Shown: positions 48,162 to 55,334 of the stretch, one piece after another | How positions within the stretch are numbered: position 1 is the first letter of the stretch | Layout: the number at the start of each line of letters is the position of its first letter | Assembly: GCA_002428015.1 (NCBI GenBank) | Contig: DIZW01000036.1 | Location: 3,367-67,366, forward strand | Direction of reading: 5' to 3' | Source: Oxalobacteraceae bacterium UBA6018 | GTDB lineage: Bacteria > Pseudomonadota > Gammaproteobacteria > Burkholderiales > Burkholderiaceae_D | Length of the DNA stretch: 64,000 nucleotides | The notes under the pieces: model-generated | What the model was told of the DNA's origin: nothing | What the model saw: only the letters and a program-made list of their open reading frames with translations | The model's database searches: none | Position numbers and translations under genes: made by a program

Positions 48162-48959
48162 TTACTTGGCGCGCACGCGGCGAACGGCCGCGAAACCGGC
48201 CAGGCCCAGGCCCAGCAGCGCCAGCGAACCTGGCTCAGGCAGGTCGCCGGTCACGGTGTTGCCGTTCGAAAGCAGGCTCGAGAAGCCAGGCATATAGTCC
48301 GAACCGGCGTCGAAGTAGCTCTTGGTAAAGCCGAGCGCCGCGAAGTAGCCGGCCTGGTCGTAGGCCTGGTGGGTCCAGCAACCCAGTACTGGCGGCTGGG
48401 TGAACCCATTCTGCACGCCGCTGGCCGTGACCAGCTCATTGTCGGAGCAGCCGACGCCGCCCAGGCCGCCCGCGTAACCCTGCACATGGCCGTTGGCGCC
48501 GCCCACGCTGCCGACGGCGAAATCCCACTCGGCGCCGCCGGTGTAGTTGCCGATCATGATGGTGCCGCCGGAAGCGAGGTAGCTGCTCACCGCGGTTTTC
48601 GCGGCGGCCGAGCTCACCAGCGAATCGTTGGCGGAGCAGCAGCCGCCGCCCGCCTCGAAATACACGGCGACGTATTGCGACAGGTTGCCGGCATCGGCCA
48701 CCGAGGAAAACTTGCTGATGGCATGGGTGTTGGACACAATGCCGTTGAGCGAATCGCCGATGAAGGCGATGCTGCGTGCGTCGTTGCCACCGATGGCGGA
48801 AAAGGCCTGGTCGCGGTAAGAGGCGGCGGCGGCGTCAAACGCACTGTGGAAGCCGATCGCGTCGCTGCCTTCGAGGATGACAGTCGCTTGCGCGGTGCTG
48901 GCGGCGAAGACGCTGGCCAGCGCGATGCTGAAGGCGGATAACAGTCGTGCAAATTTCAT
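48162..48959 (-). CDS. PEP-CTERM sorting-domain protein
   Basis: The protein is 265 aa. A signal peptide (LLSAFSIALASVFAASTAQA) is followed by a body rich in Gly/Ser/Ala with a CC pair in GGGCCSAND. The C-terminal sorting signal has PEP (LPEPGSLALL), a hydrophobic helix and a basic tail (RRVRAK). Such proteins are processed by an exosortase and are usually linked to exopolysaccharide. No exosortase gene is in the window. The central domain is not recognised. Confidence 0.9.
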   Translation of the reverse strand: MKFARLLSAFSIALASVFAASTAQATVILEGSDAIGFHSAFDAAAASYRDQAFSAIGGNDARSIAFIGDSLNGIVSNTHAISKFSSVADAGNLSQYVAVYFEAGGGCCSANDSLVSSAAAKTAVSSYLASGGTIMIGNYTGGAEWDFAVGSVGGANGHVQGYAGGLGGVGCSDNELVTASGVQNGFTQPPVLGCWTHQAYDQAGYFAALGFTKSYFDAGSDYMPGFSSLLSNGNTVTGDLPEPGSLALLGLGLAGFAAVRRVRAK

Positions 48960-49048
48960 TTGATTTTTCCCTAGATTAGTTTTATGAGGATACGGCTCCC
49001 ACCACTTAGCAGAAAGTATGCCAGTTTATTAAGATGGTTTAAAAACAA

Positions 49049-49088
49049 ACACTTGGCGCCAACGCTTGCCGCTCATCAAAACAAGTGT
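49049..49088. repeat. small inverted repeat upstream of the RAYT gene, possible REP relic
   Basis: ACACTTG (49049) pairs with CAAGTGT (49082), and the spacer contains GCCGCTCATCA. This resembles the CCCGCTCATCAC core found downstream of the RAYT gene. The rest of 48960-49292 is AT-rich without a gene. It contains the perfect palindrome ATTGCATGCAAT at 49122-49133. Confidence 0.4.
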
Positions 49089-49292
49089 AAATTTCTTCGA
49101 CATTTCCAATTAACATAGATGATTGCATGCAATAAATAGCAGCGGTTTCATGGCAATTTGAGTCGCCTTTGGGCAAGCGTGCTTCGGAAATCGTTGAGTT
49201 TATGTAAAATTCGACAAGTCTTCGATGACTACACCATTGCACCAACCGCGCACGACGACCGTCGCGCCGCCAGAGACCGAAACACAGGGACC

Positions 49293-49796
49293 ATGAGCGA
49301 CTACCGTCATAACCGCGTACCGGGGCAAACCTACTTCTTCACCGTCCGGCTGCTGGATCGCCACAGTACGCTGCTGACGGATCACATTTCGGCCTTCGGC
49401 GAGGCAATCCGCCAGGCCCGCACGCGCAAGCCATTTCATGTGGACGCCTGGGTGGCCTTGCCGGACCACGCGCACGCGATCTGGACCTTGCCCCCAGGCG
49501 ACGCCGATTGCGCCAGCCGCTGGCGCGCGGTCAAGATCGCCTTCTCCAAGGCCCTGAGCAAGGCGAGCCGTTCCGCGACTGCCGGGGGCGGCATCTGGCA
49601 GCGCCACTATCTCGACTTCCCGATCAGCAGCGACGACGATTACACGCGCCTGGTCGACTACGTGCACACCAATCCGCTGCGCCACGGCCACTGCCGGAAC
49701 ATGGAAGACTGGCCGTGGTCCTCGCTGCACCGCTTCGTCGCGGCCGGGCTGATCGCGCCGGCCCAACGCCAGGGCGCCGACCGCCCGCTCCTCTGA
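49293..49796 (+). CDS. REP-associated tyrosine transposase (RAYT, Y1 family)
   Basis: The protein is 167 aa. The HUH metal site is His59-Ala60-His61 in ALPDHAHAIWTLP. The RAYT pattern VDYVHTNPLRHG follows at residues 121-132 and contains Tyr123, a candidate nucleophile. IWQRHYLDF precedes it, as in the family. RAYTs are domesticated single-strand transposases that act on REP palindromes. It starts with AGGGA upstream. A longer frame from 49158 is not supported. Palindromes related to each other overlap its stop codon and lie upstream, consistent with an active or formerly active REP/RAYT pair. Confidence 0.9.
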   Translation: MSDYRHNRVPGQTYFFTVRLLDRHSTLLTDHISAFGEAIRQARTRKPFHVDAWVALPDHAHAIWTLPPGDADCASRWRAVKIAFSKALSKASRSATAGGGIWQRHYLDFPISSDDDYTRLVDYVHTNPLRHGHCRNMEDWPWSSLHRFVAAGLIAPAQRQGADRPLL

Positions 49797-49858
49797 GCGC
49801 TTGAGAGTATGTCGATCATGCCCGCTCATCACACCAGAAAAAACGCTCAAGCACTGAG
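49793..49858. repeat. REP-like palindrome downstream of the RAYT gene
   Basis: The arms CTGAGCGCTTGAG (49793) and CTCAAGCACTGAG (49846) pair at 11 of 13 positions. The spacer contains TCGATCATGCCCGCTCATCA. This stretch matches, in inverse orientation, the right arm of the 167-bp element at 43251-43417, where TGATGAGCGCGCATGATCGA occurs. The element overlaps the RAYT stop codon. Confidence 0.8.
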
Positions 49859-49861
49859 ACG

Positions 49862-49896
49862 AAAAAAAACCGCGCGGGGTATGGAACCCGGCGCGG
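49862..49896 (-). terminator. terminator of the outer-membrane protein gene
   Basis: A two-part stem (CCGCGC/GCGCGG with inner GGGT/ACCC) is followed on the minus strand by eight T. It lies 31 bp after the stop at 49928. Confidence 0.85.
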
Positions 49897-49927
49897 CTTT
49901 GTTCACGCCCGAAGGCGCTCGGATTGC

Positions 49928-50488
49928 TTAGAACGCGTAACGCGCGCCCACGGTGATGGCGTCGGCTTTCGCGCCAAAGTCCTTCTTCTTGCCATAACGC
50001 TCGTATTCCAGGGTCAGCGCGACCTGCTTGTTGATGTTGAACTGGCCGCCCAACGCGCCGTACAGGCCGGTGTTGCTGTCGCTCCAGCTCGTCGCAGGCG
50101 TGCTCATGCTGACATTCGCCTTGCTGTGCTCGACGCCGAGCTTGCCGTACACCGAGAACTGTTCGTTCACCGGCATGTTGGCCTTGGCCGCGACATAATA
50201 GCGGTCGCCGTCAGAATTGATGCTGCCAGGAACACCGCCGACGGTATAGCTGCCGTTTGACTTACGCACGCTCGTGTAGCCCGCTTCCACGCCCCACATC
50301 GGGTCGATTTCATAGCCACCGAAGATCTTGCCGGAGGCTTTCCAGCCGTCCGCGCTGGTGCTGCTGGCACCGCCGACATTGAAGGTATGGTCCGACGAGG
50401 ACACGCCAAGACCGATGTAGCCGCCTTCGGCATGGGCGGCGCCCATTGCGGTGGCGCCGGCGATCAGTGCAAAAATAAGCTTTTTCAT
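49928..50488 (-). CDS. outer-membrane beta-barrel protein
   Basis: The protein is 186 aa. A signal peptide (KKLIFALIAGATAMGAAHA) is followed by eight alternating beta strands (EGGYIGLGVSSSDHTFN, GGYEIDPMWGVEAGYT, YYVAAKANMP, SVYGKLGVEHS, GLYGALGGQF, ALTLEYERYG) and a C-terminal Phe in VGARYAF. This is the pattern of small OmpA/OmpW-like barrels recognised by the BAM machine. The function is not specified. Confidence 0.88.
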   Translation of the reverse strand: MKKLIFALIAGATAMGAAHAEGGYIGLGVSSSDHTFNVGGASSTSADGWKASGKIFGGYEIDPMWGVEAGYTSVRKSNGSYTVGGVPGSINSDGDRYYVAAKANMPVNEQFSVYGKLGVEHSKANVSMSTPATSWSDSNTGLYGALGGQFNINKQVALTLEYERYGKKKDFGAKADAITVGARYAF

Positions 50489-50525
50489 ATGCGGATTCCT
50501 TTTTGTAGATACGGTCTGATCCGCC

Positions 50526-50538
50526 ATTCACAGTGAAT
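50526..50538. promoter_or_regulatory. palindrome upstream of the outer-membrane protein gene
   Basis: ATTCACAGTGAAT is a perfect 13-bp palindrome 38 bp before the ATG at 50488. On the minus strand a -35-like TTGACT lies just upstream. It could be an operator. Confidence 0.4.
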
Positions 50539-50682
50539 CGCGGAGTAGTCAAGATAACATCGTGAAAAATGCACGTCCGTCGGCATTTCGTAAGATTTGT
50601 ATCGAGATGTAAGCTACAGACGAGTTTAATGACCCGCCGTTCAGCTATATGTACACGGCAAATGGCGTTAGATAGAGTGTAA

Positions 50683-51279
50683 TTAGACGATTTTTCTGAA
50701 CGTTAGATTCACGCGTGGTCCAACCAGACGGGCTTGCTTCGTGATGCCGTGGAGCCACTTTGACTGTGTCATTCCTGCCATAAGTAGCAGGCTGCCGCTC
50801 GTTAAATCGACGACGACCCGCCGTTTCGTCAGCTTGTGTTTCAGCACGAAGGCGCGCGTGGCGCCAAAACTGAGCGACGCGATGGCAGGTTCCGGCCCCA
50901 GTTCGGCCTCGTCGTCGCTGTGCATGCCCATGCTGTCGCGCTGGTCGCGGTAATAATTGAGGAGCACGCTGTTAAAGCTCAGCCCGCAGGCAGCCTCGAC
51001 CGCCGCCTTGAGATCGCGCAGCAGGGGTGTGAACGGCAGCGGATCGAGCGTCAAACCGGAGTACCTATAGCGCGCCTCGCCATACCAGGCCGTCAGGCGC
51101 GGCTGCGGGATCGACCGGCCGAACAGGGTGACCGACTCGGCGCGCCAGGGTGTCTCGCCAATCAGGCGCGCCAGCACCTCTTCGTTGGACCAGGCCAGCG
51201 GCAACTGGGCCAGCATGGACACGCGGGCGTCCTCCAGGGGCAGCGGCGTCAAGCGGTCGGGGGAGGCAAACAGATCCAT
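50683..51279 (-). CDS. alkB: AlkB-type alpha-ketoglutarate/Fe(II) dioxygenase
   Basis: The protein is 198 aa. It carries the Fe(II) ligands HSDDE (His-x-Asp) and the later His in TQSKWLHGI. The NYYRDQRDSMGMHSDDEAELG and IASLSFGATRAFVLKH segments and the RVNLTFRKI arginine bind alpha-ketoglutarate. It would repair alkylated bases by oxidative demethylation. It resembles the short ALKBH2/3-like bacterial group. Confidence 0.9.
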   Translation of the reverse strand: MDLFASPDRLTPLPLEDARVSMLAQLPLAWSNEEVLARLIGETPWRAESVTLFGRSIPQPRLTAWYGEARYRYSGLTLDPLPFTPLLRDLKAAVEAACGLSFNSVLLNYYRDQRDSMGMHSDDEAELGPEPAIASLSFGATRAFVLKHKLTKRRVVVDLTSGSLLLMAGMTQSKWLHGITKQARLVGPRVNLTFRKIV

Positions 51280-51330
51280 GGCGTAGCAGGTAGGCTATGA
51301 TGGCGAATCGCCAACCACAGGTATTCTCGC

Positions 51331-51912
51331 ATGAAAAAACGTCAATTTCTGAGCGTGGCCGCGCTGGCCGGCGCCCTGCCCGCCATGGCCGCGGCGGCCA
51401 GCCCCAAGGCCGGCAAGGGCCCGGCCCTGCTGACCGTCACCGGGGCCATCGCCCGCACGAACCGCGGTCCCTTCGATCGCGTGCGCGACCAGATGATGCA
51501 CAAGCAAAAACTCAGCTTCGAGAAGGCTTACGCCTTCGACTTCGCGGCCTTGCTGGCCTTGCCGGCGCTCGAGATCCATCCCACCATCGAATACGACGGC
51601 AAGGTGCATGCGCTGCGCGGGCCACGCCTGATGGACGTGCTACAGACCGCCGGCGCGCACCTGGCCGACAGCGGCAAGCTTGCGCTGCGCGCGGTGGACG
51701 GCTACGCGGCCAGCATCTCGCCCGCCGAAGCGCGCGCGCTGGGCATGATCGTGGCGACCCACCTCGATGGGCAGCCGATGGCACTGGGTGGATTGGGGCC
51801 ACTGTGGGCCGTGTATGACGCCGACCGGGTCGGCGCGGCAGCGGCCAAGCCGCTGCCTGAACGCTTCAACAACTGCCCGTGGGCGCTGTATCACATCGAC
51901 GTGACGGCGTGA
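51331..51912 (+). CDS. periplasmic molybdopterin-oxidoreductase-like protein
   Basis: The protein is 193 aa with a signal peptide (MKKRQFLSVAALAGALPAMA). The body contains FDFAALLALPALEI, RGPRLMDVLQTAGA, RAVDGYAASISPAEA and LGPLWAVYDADR, matching small proteins related to the oxidoreductase molybdopterin-binding domain. These often lack the cofactor residues, so an enzymatic role is doubtful. Confidence 0.7.
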   Translation: MKKRQFLSVAALAGALPAMAAAASPKAGKGPALLTVTGAIARTNRGPFDRVRDQMMHKQKLSFEKAYAFDFAALLALPALEIHPTIEYDGKVHALRGPRLMDVLQTAGAHLADSGKLALRAVDGYAASISPAEARALGMIVATHLDGQPMALGGLGPLWAVYDADRVGAAAAKPLPERFNNCPWALYHIDVTA

Positions 51913-51928
51913 CGCCGGGCGTTACGAA

Positions 51929-52291
51929 TCAGGCGTAGGCTTCGGCCAGGGTCATCACGCGCGGATGGACCTTGATGCCGACATTGCCGAACAAGGTGTC
52001 GATGGCGGCCAGGTTGGCCGCGCACTCGTCGGTCTTCCAGCCGTTGAACAGATCGGTGCCGTTCTTCTGGAAATGCAGATCGAGCACCTTGCCCTTGTCC
52101 TTGTGGGTGTACGCCGAGCGCTTGGTGTTCTGGAAGCCCAGTTCGGCCAGCGCCGCGAGCACCGCCTCGGGCGGATTGTCGGGATCGGTCGCGAGGTAAA
52201 CGCCGAAGGTCTTGCCGGGCGGCTTGGCCGCGACGTCCACGTCGTAAATGCCCGGGGCCTTGGTTACCGCCGTACTCTTTAGATATAACAT
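51929..52291 (-). CDS. conserved hypothetical protein, 120 aa
   Basis: I do not recognise a family. The small cytoplasmic protein starts MLYLKSTAVTKAPGIYDVDV and has no membrane segment. It contains KTFGVYLATDPDNPPEAVLA and DLFNGWKTDECAANLAAID. It converges on the gene at 51331-51912, with 16 bp between the stops. The 132-bp gap upstream of its start contains no gene. Confidence 0.65.
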   Translation of the reverse strand: MLYLKSTAVTKAPGIYDVDVAAKPPGKTFGVYLATDPDNPPEAVLAALAELGFQNTKRSAYTHKDKGKVLDLHFQKNGTDLFNGWKTDECAANLAAIDTLFGNVGIKVHPRVMTLAEAYA

Positions 52292-52423
52292 GCTTGTCTC
52301 CGTCTCTACGTCGCATCTACAACGAGCGCTGCCAGTATGGCAAGTCGTTCGCGCGATGCTTCTATTGGTCTAGCTTATTGCGATTTTTCGCGTTTGTCGA
52401 TGCTTCCTTGCATCTTTGTGCCA

Positions 52424-52801
52424 CTAATTGAGCAGCAGTCCAAGCACCGTCCCGCCCATTAACAGCAGGCTGGCGGCTAGGCTGGTGACGAAGCCGAACG
52501 TCCGCTTGGTCGGATCCTTGTAATACGTCAGGGCGTAAACCACCCGTCCGACGCACCACAGCACGCCGGCGCCGGCGGCCCAGGCGTCGCCCAGGAACCA
52601 GGCGCACATCCATAGCGGCGCCAGGAACAGCGGCAGCTGTTCCAGCGTGTTGAGCTGGACCCGCAGGCGGCGCGTGAACTCTTCGGGACCATCCATGCGC
52701 GGCGCCAGTACGCCGTGTTTCACGCGCGCGGCGGCGGCGTTCATACCGGTCCACACGTAGATCGAGAGGGCCACCAAAGTAACCCAGGCAGTTAAATGCA
52801 T
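52424..52801 (-). CDS. MAPEG family membrane protein
   Basis: The protein is about 125 aa with four membrane helices. The MAPEG pattern is RLRVQLNTLEQLPLFLAPLW, with the conserved Arg/Asn/Glu, followed by VGRVVYALTYYKDP. The family includes glutathione transferases and eicosanoid enzymes. The bacterial members are largely uncharacterised. ATG 52801 is chosen over a 17-residue extension with a basic, non-membrane N terminus. Confidence 0.85.
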   Translation of the reverse strand: MHLTAWVTLVALSIYVWTGMNAAAARVKHGVLAPRMDGPEEFTRRLRVQLNTLEQLPLFLAPLWMCAWFLGDAWAAGAGVLWCVGRVVYALTYYKDPTKRTFGFVTSLAASLLLMGGTVLGLLLN

Positions 52802-52880
52802 TTGAACTTTCGGTGATGTGAGCCGGCGCCAGCTGATCTTCCCCGCTGGCAAAATTGCAACAGAGGATATCCTAAGCGGC

Positions 52881-53708
52881 TCAGGGCCGCAAGCGCCGCC
52901 GCGCCAGGGCCCGGGTGGCGTCGGCCAACGCGCGGTAGCTGGCGCCGGTCGGCCCGTCCCACCCGTCCAGCGCCGCCTGCTGGCGCGCCACTGTGCGCTC
53001 GTCGCCGCGCGCGATCGGCCCGCTCAGCGCCGCTTCCGGCCCCAGGCGCAGCACGTTCTCGAGCGTCTCGCGCGCCAGCGGCGCGGCCAGTTCGCGCGCC
53101 AGCTCCGGCGGCACGCCGGCCGCCTGGTAGGCGCGCAGGGCGGCGTCGAGCACCGTCACCAGGTAATTGGACGCGAACACCGAGGCCGCATGGTACAGCG
53201 TCTTGGCGGCCGGATCGAGCCGCACCGCGCGCGCGCCGATGGCCGCCAGCGCCGGCTCCAGCAGCGCCAGCGCGCCGGCGTCGCCCTCGATGCCGCAAAA
53301 CGTCCCGCCGAAGTGAGCGGCCACCTGGGCCGGATCGGCGAAGCTGCGCACGGGATGCACGCTGGCGGTGGCCGCGCCCGCCCGGGCCGCGCTCGCCAGC
53401 GCGGCGGCGGCCTTGGCGCCGCTGCAGTGGAACACCACCGCGCCGGCCAGCGGCTGGGATTGCGCCAGCACCGCGGCAACCGCCTCGATCTGGTCGTCGC
53501 CGACGGCCAGCATCCACACCCGCGCCGGCCGCATCGCGCCGATGTCGGTGCAGCCGCGGCCGGCGCCGATGAAGGCGAGCGCGTCGTCGGCGCTGGCGCG
53601 CGAGCGCGTCACCACGTCCTGCACGGTGAAGGCGCCGCATTGGCTAAACAGGCGCGCGAGCACGCGTCCGACGTGGCCGGCCCCGATCAGGTTCAGCGTG
53701 GGCGCCAC
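52881..53708 (-). CDS. Rossmann-fold DUF2520 protein
   Basis: The protein is 275 aa. The N-terminal dinucleotide-binding loop is LNLIGAGHVGRVLARLF. HCSGAKAAAAL and SVHPVRSFADP are typical of the DUF2520/F420-dependent-oxidoreductase-like group. The C-terminal helical DUF2520 domain (AASVFASNYLVTVLDAA) follows. It is probably an NAD(P)-dependent reductase of unknown substrate. Its start lies 1 bp from the stop of the DUF924 gene, so the two form an operon. Confidence 0.83.
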   Translation of the reverse strand: MAPTLNLIGAGHVGRVLARLFSQCGAFTVQDVVTRSRASADDALAFIGAGRGCTDIGAMRPARVWMLAVGDDQIEAVAAVLAQSQPLAGAVVFHCSGAKAAAALASAARAGAATASVHPVRSFADPAQVAAHFGGTFCGIEGDAGALALLEPALAAIGARAVRLDPAAKTLYHAASVFASNYLVTVLDAALRAYQAAGVPPELARELAAPLARETLENVLRLGPEAALSGPIARGDERTVARQQAALDGWDGPTGASYRALADATRALARRRLRP

Positions 53709-53709
53709 C

Positions 53710-54288
53710 CTAGAAACCGGCGCCCGGCTGCGCCAGGTAGGCTTGCTCGTCCGGGGTCGATGCCCGCCCCAGGATCGCGTTCCGGTGCGGGAAGCGGCCG
53801 AAGCGCGCGATCACCCCGCGGTGCCGGTGCGCATAGTCGAGCGCGCCCTCGAAGCCGGGAGCGCTCTGCGCCAGCGCGGTAAACAGCGCCACCGCCCGCT
53901 CCTGCATGCGCGCGTCCTCGGCATGCTCGAACGGCATGTAGGCGAACCAGCGCTGCAGCGGCGTCAAGGCTAGGTGCGCGCCGCTGTCGACCAGCTCCGC
54001 GCTGGCGGCCAGCGCCAGCGTGTCGCCTGCGAATGCGCCCGGCGTGCCGCGCCAGGCATTGCGGGTGAACTGGTCGAGCAGCAGGATGCGCGCCAGCGTG
54101 CCTTCCGGGCCCGCCTGGTCCCACGCGCGCAGGCCGCCGGCGATGGCGGCCTCGGACAGCGCGCCGAAGCGCGTGCGGATGGCCGCGTCGAAACCGTCGT
54201 CCTTGCGGAACCATTCGGCGCGCGCCTGGCCATGCTGTGGATGGCCAGGCGGCAGGAACCAGAAATCGAGCACGTCCTGGTAAGTCAT
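53710..54288 (-). CDS. DUF924 family protein
   Basis: The protein is 192 aa and starts MTYQDVLDFWFLPP. WFRKDDGFDAAIRTRFG, ILLLDQFTRNAWRGTPGAFAGD, WFAYMPFEHAED and RFGRFPHRNAILGR are all diagnostic of DUF924, an all-helical TPR-like protein of unknown function. GGAGG is present before the start. Confidence 0.9.
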   Translation of the reverse strand: MTYQDVLDFWFLPPGHPQHGQARAEWFRKDDGFDAAIRTRFGALSEAAIAGGLRAWDQAGPEGTLARILLLDQFTRNAWRGTPGAFAGDTLALAASAELVDSGAHLALTPLQRWFAYMPFEHAEDARMQERAVALFTALAQSAPGFEGALDYAHRHRGVIARFGRFPHRNAILGRASTPDEQAYLAQPGAGF

Positions 54289-54307
54289 GCCTGCCTCCTC
54301 AGTTGCG

Positions 54308-55054
54308 CTAGTTGCGCGCATGCGCGATCTGGAAGCTGGCGATGCCGTTGAAGGCGCTCAGCTCGGCCGCCAGCTCGGGCAGTGGCGCGCCGCTCTTTTT
54401 CGACAGCGCCAACGCCACGAAGCGCCATTCCTGCATGCCGTTGTCGCTGCCGATGGTGAGCGAGCCGCCGGCGATCTCGTAGCCGCGTTCGAGCGCGATG
54501 CGGCGCAATGCGTCCTCGCGCGGAATGAAATCGGGTTTGAAGCGCATCGTGATCGCCACCGCGTGGCGCGACGGCAGGATCGCCTCCAGGCGCGTCAGGT
54601 AGATCATGATCATGGTCGCGAAGAACGCCAGCCCCATGGCCGCCATGTAGAAGCCGACGCCCACCAGGATGCCGATCACGGCCGAGGTCCAGATCGACGC
54701 CGCCGTGGTCAGGCCGCTGATATTGAAGCCCTCGCGCATGATCACCCCCGCGCCCAGGAAGCCCACCCCGGTGACGATGCCCTGCACCACCCGGGTCGGG
54801 TCGGACACGGCCGCCAGCGCGCCGCCATGGCCGCCGAACCAGTAGCCGGGATAGCCGCCGATGACGGTGAGCGCGGCCGAGGCCATGCACACCAGGCCGT
54901 AGGTGCGCATGCCGGCCGCGCGTCCATGGTAGGAGCGCTCGTAGCCGACCATCAGCCCGAGCAGCAACGCGCCGAACAGGTTCAGCAAAATCAGCCCGTT
55001 GGTCGACAGCTCGGAATGCGACCAGTAGGCGGACAGGATATCGGTGGTGGGCAT
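54308..55054 (-). CDS. MgtC/SapB family membrane protein
   Basis: The protein is 248 aa. The MgtC domain has four or five helices with LFGALLLGLMVGYERSYHGR, RTYGLVCMASAALTVIGGYP and GVGFLGAGVIMREGFNISGL. An ACT-like C-terminal domain follows. MgtC proteins modulate ATP synthase or Mg2+ homeostasis. Related enzymes without virulence roles are common. The start at 55054 has AAAGAAG upstream. Confidence 0.9.
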   Translation of the reverse strand: MPTTDILSAYWSHSELSTNGLILLNLFGALLLGLMVGYERSYHGRAAGMRTYGLVCMASAALTVIGGYPGYWFGGHGGALAAVSDPTRVVQGIVTGVGFLGAGVIMREGFNISGLTTAASIWTSAVIGILVGVGFYMAAMGLAFFATMIMIYLTRLEAILPSRHAVAITMRFKPDFIPREDALRRIALERGYEIAGGSLTIGSDNGMQEWRFVALALSKKSGAPLPELAAELSAFNGIASFQIAHARN

Positions 55055-55073
55055 GGGCTTCTTTCGCGCTGCG

Positions 55074-55334
55074 CTATGGTTTTTTCCTGACCAGCTGCTT
55101 TTCGAAGGCGACGTCGTTCTTGCTGACACGCCTGACCTCCTGCGGGCCGAGCTGGTTGACGAAGGCGACGAAGTCGTCGAGCTCGAGCGGCGCGCACAGT
55201 GCCGGCTCGCCTGGGCGCTCCGACAGGGTGAACAGGCCGGCGCCGGTGCGCGCCATCGAGTAGCCCGGGTTGGCGGTGCGCGCCTTGAGGCGCTCGACCG
55301 CCGCGCTGGCGCGGGTGGAACGGGCAGTGGACAT
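55074..55334 (-). CDS. small hypothetical protein, 86 aa
   Basis: No family is recognised. The protein is basic at both ends, starts MSTARSTRASAAVERLKA, and has a middle segment ALCAPLELDDFVAFVNQLGP. Its ATG overlaps the stop codon of the aminopeptidase gene (TGATG), so it is translationally coupled to it. GGAGG lies 8 bases upstream. Confidence 0.65.
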   Translation of the reverse strand: MSTARSTRASAAVERLKARTANPGYSMARTGAGLFTLSERPGEPALCAPLELDDFVAFVNQLGPQEVRRVSKNDVAFEKQLVRKKP

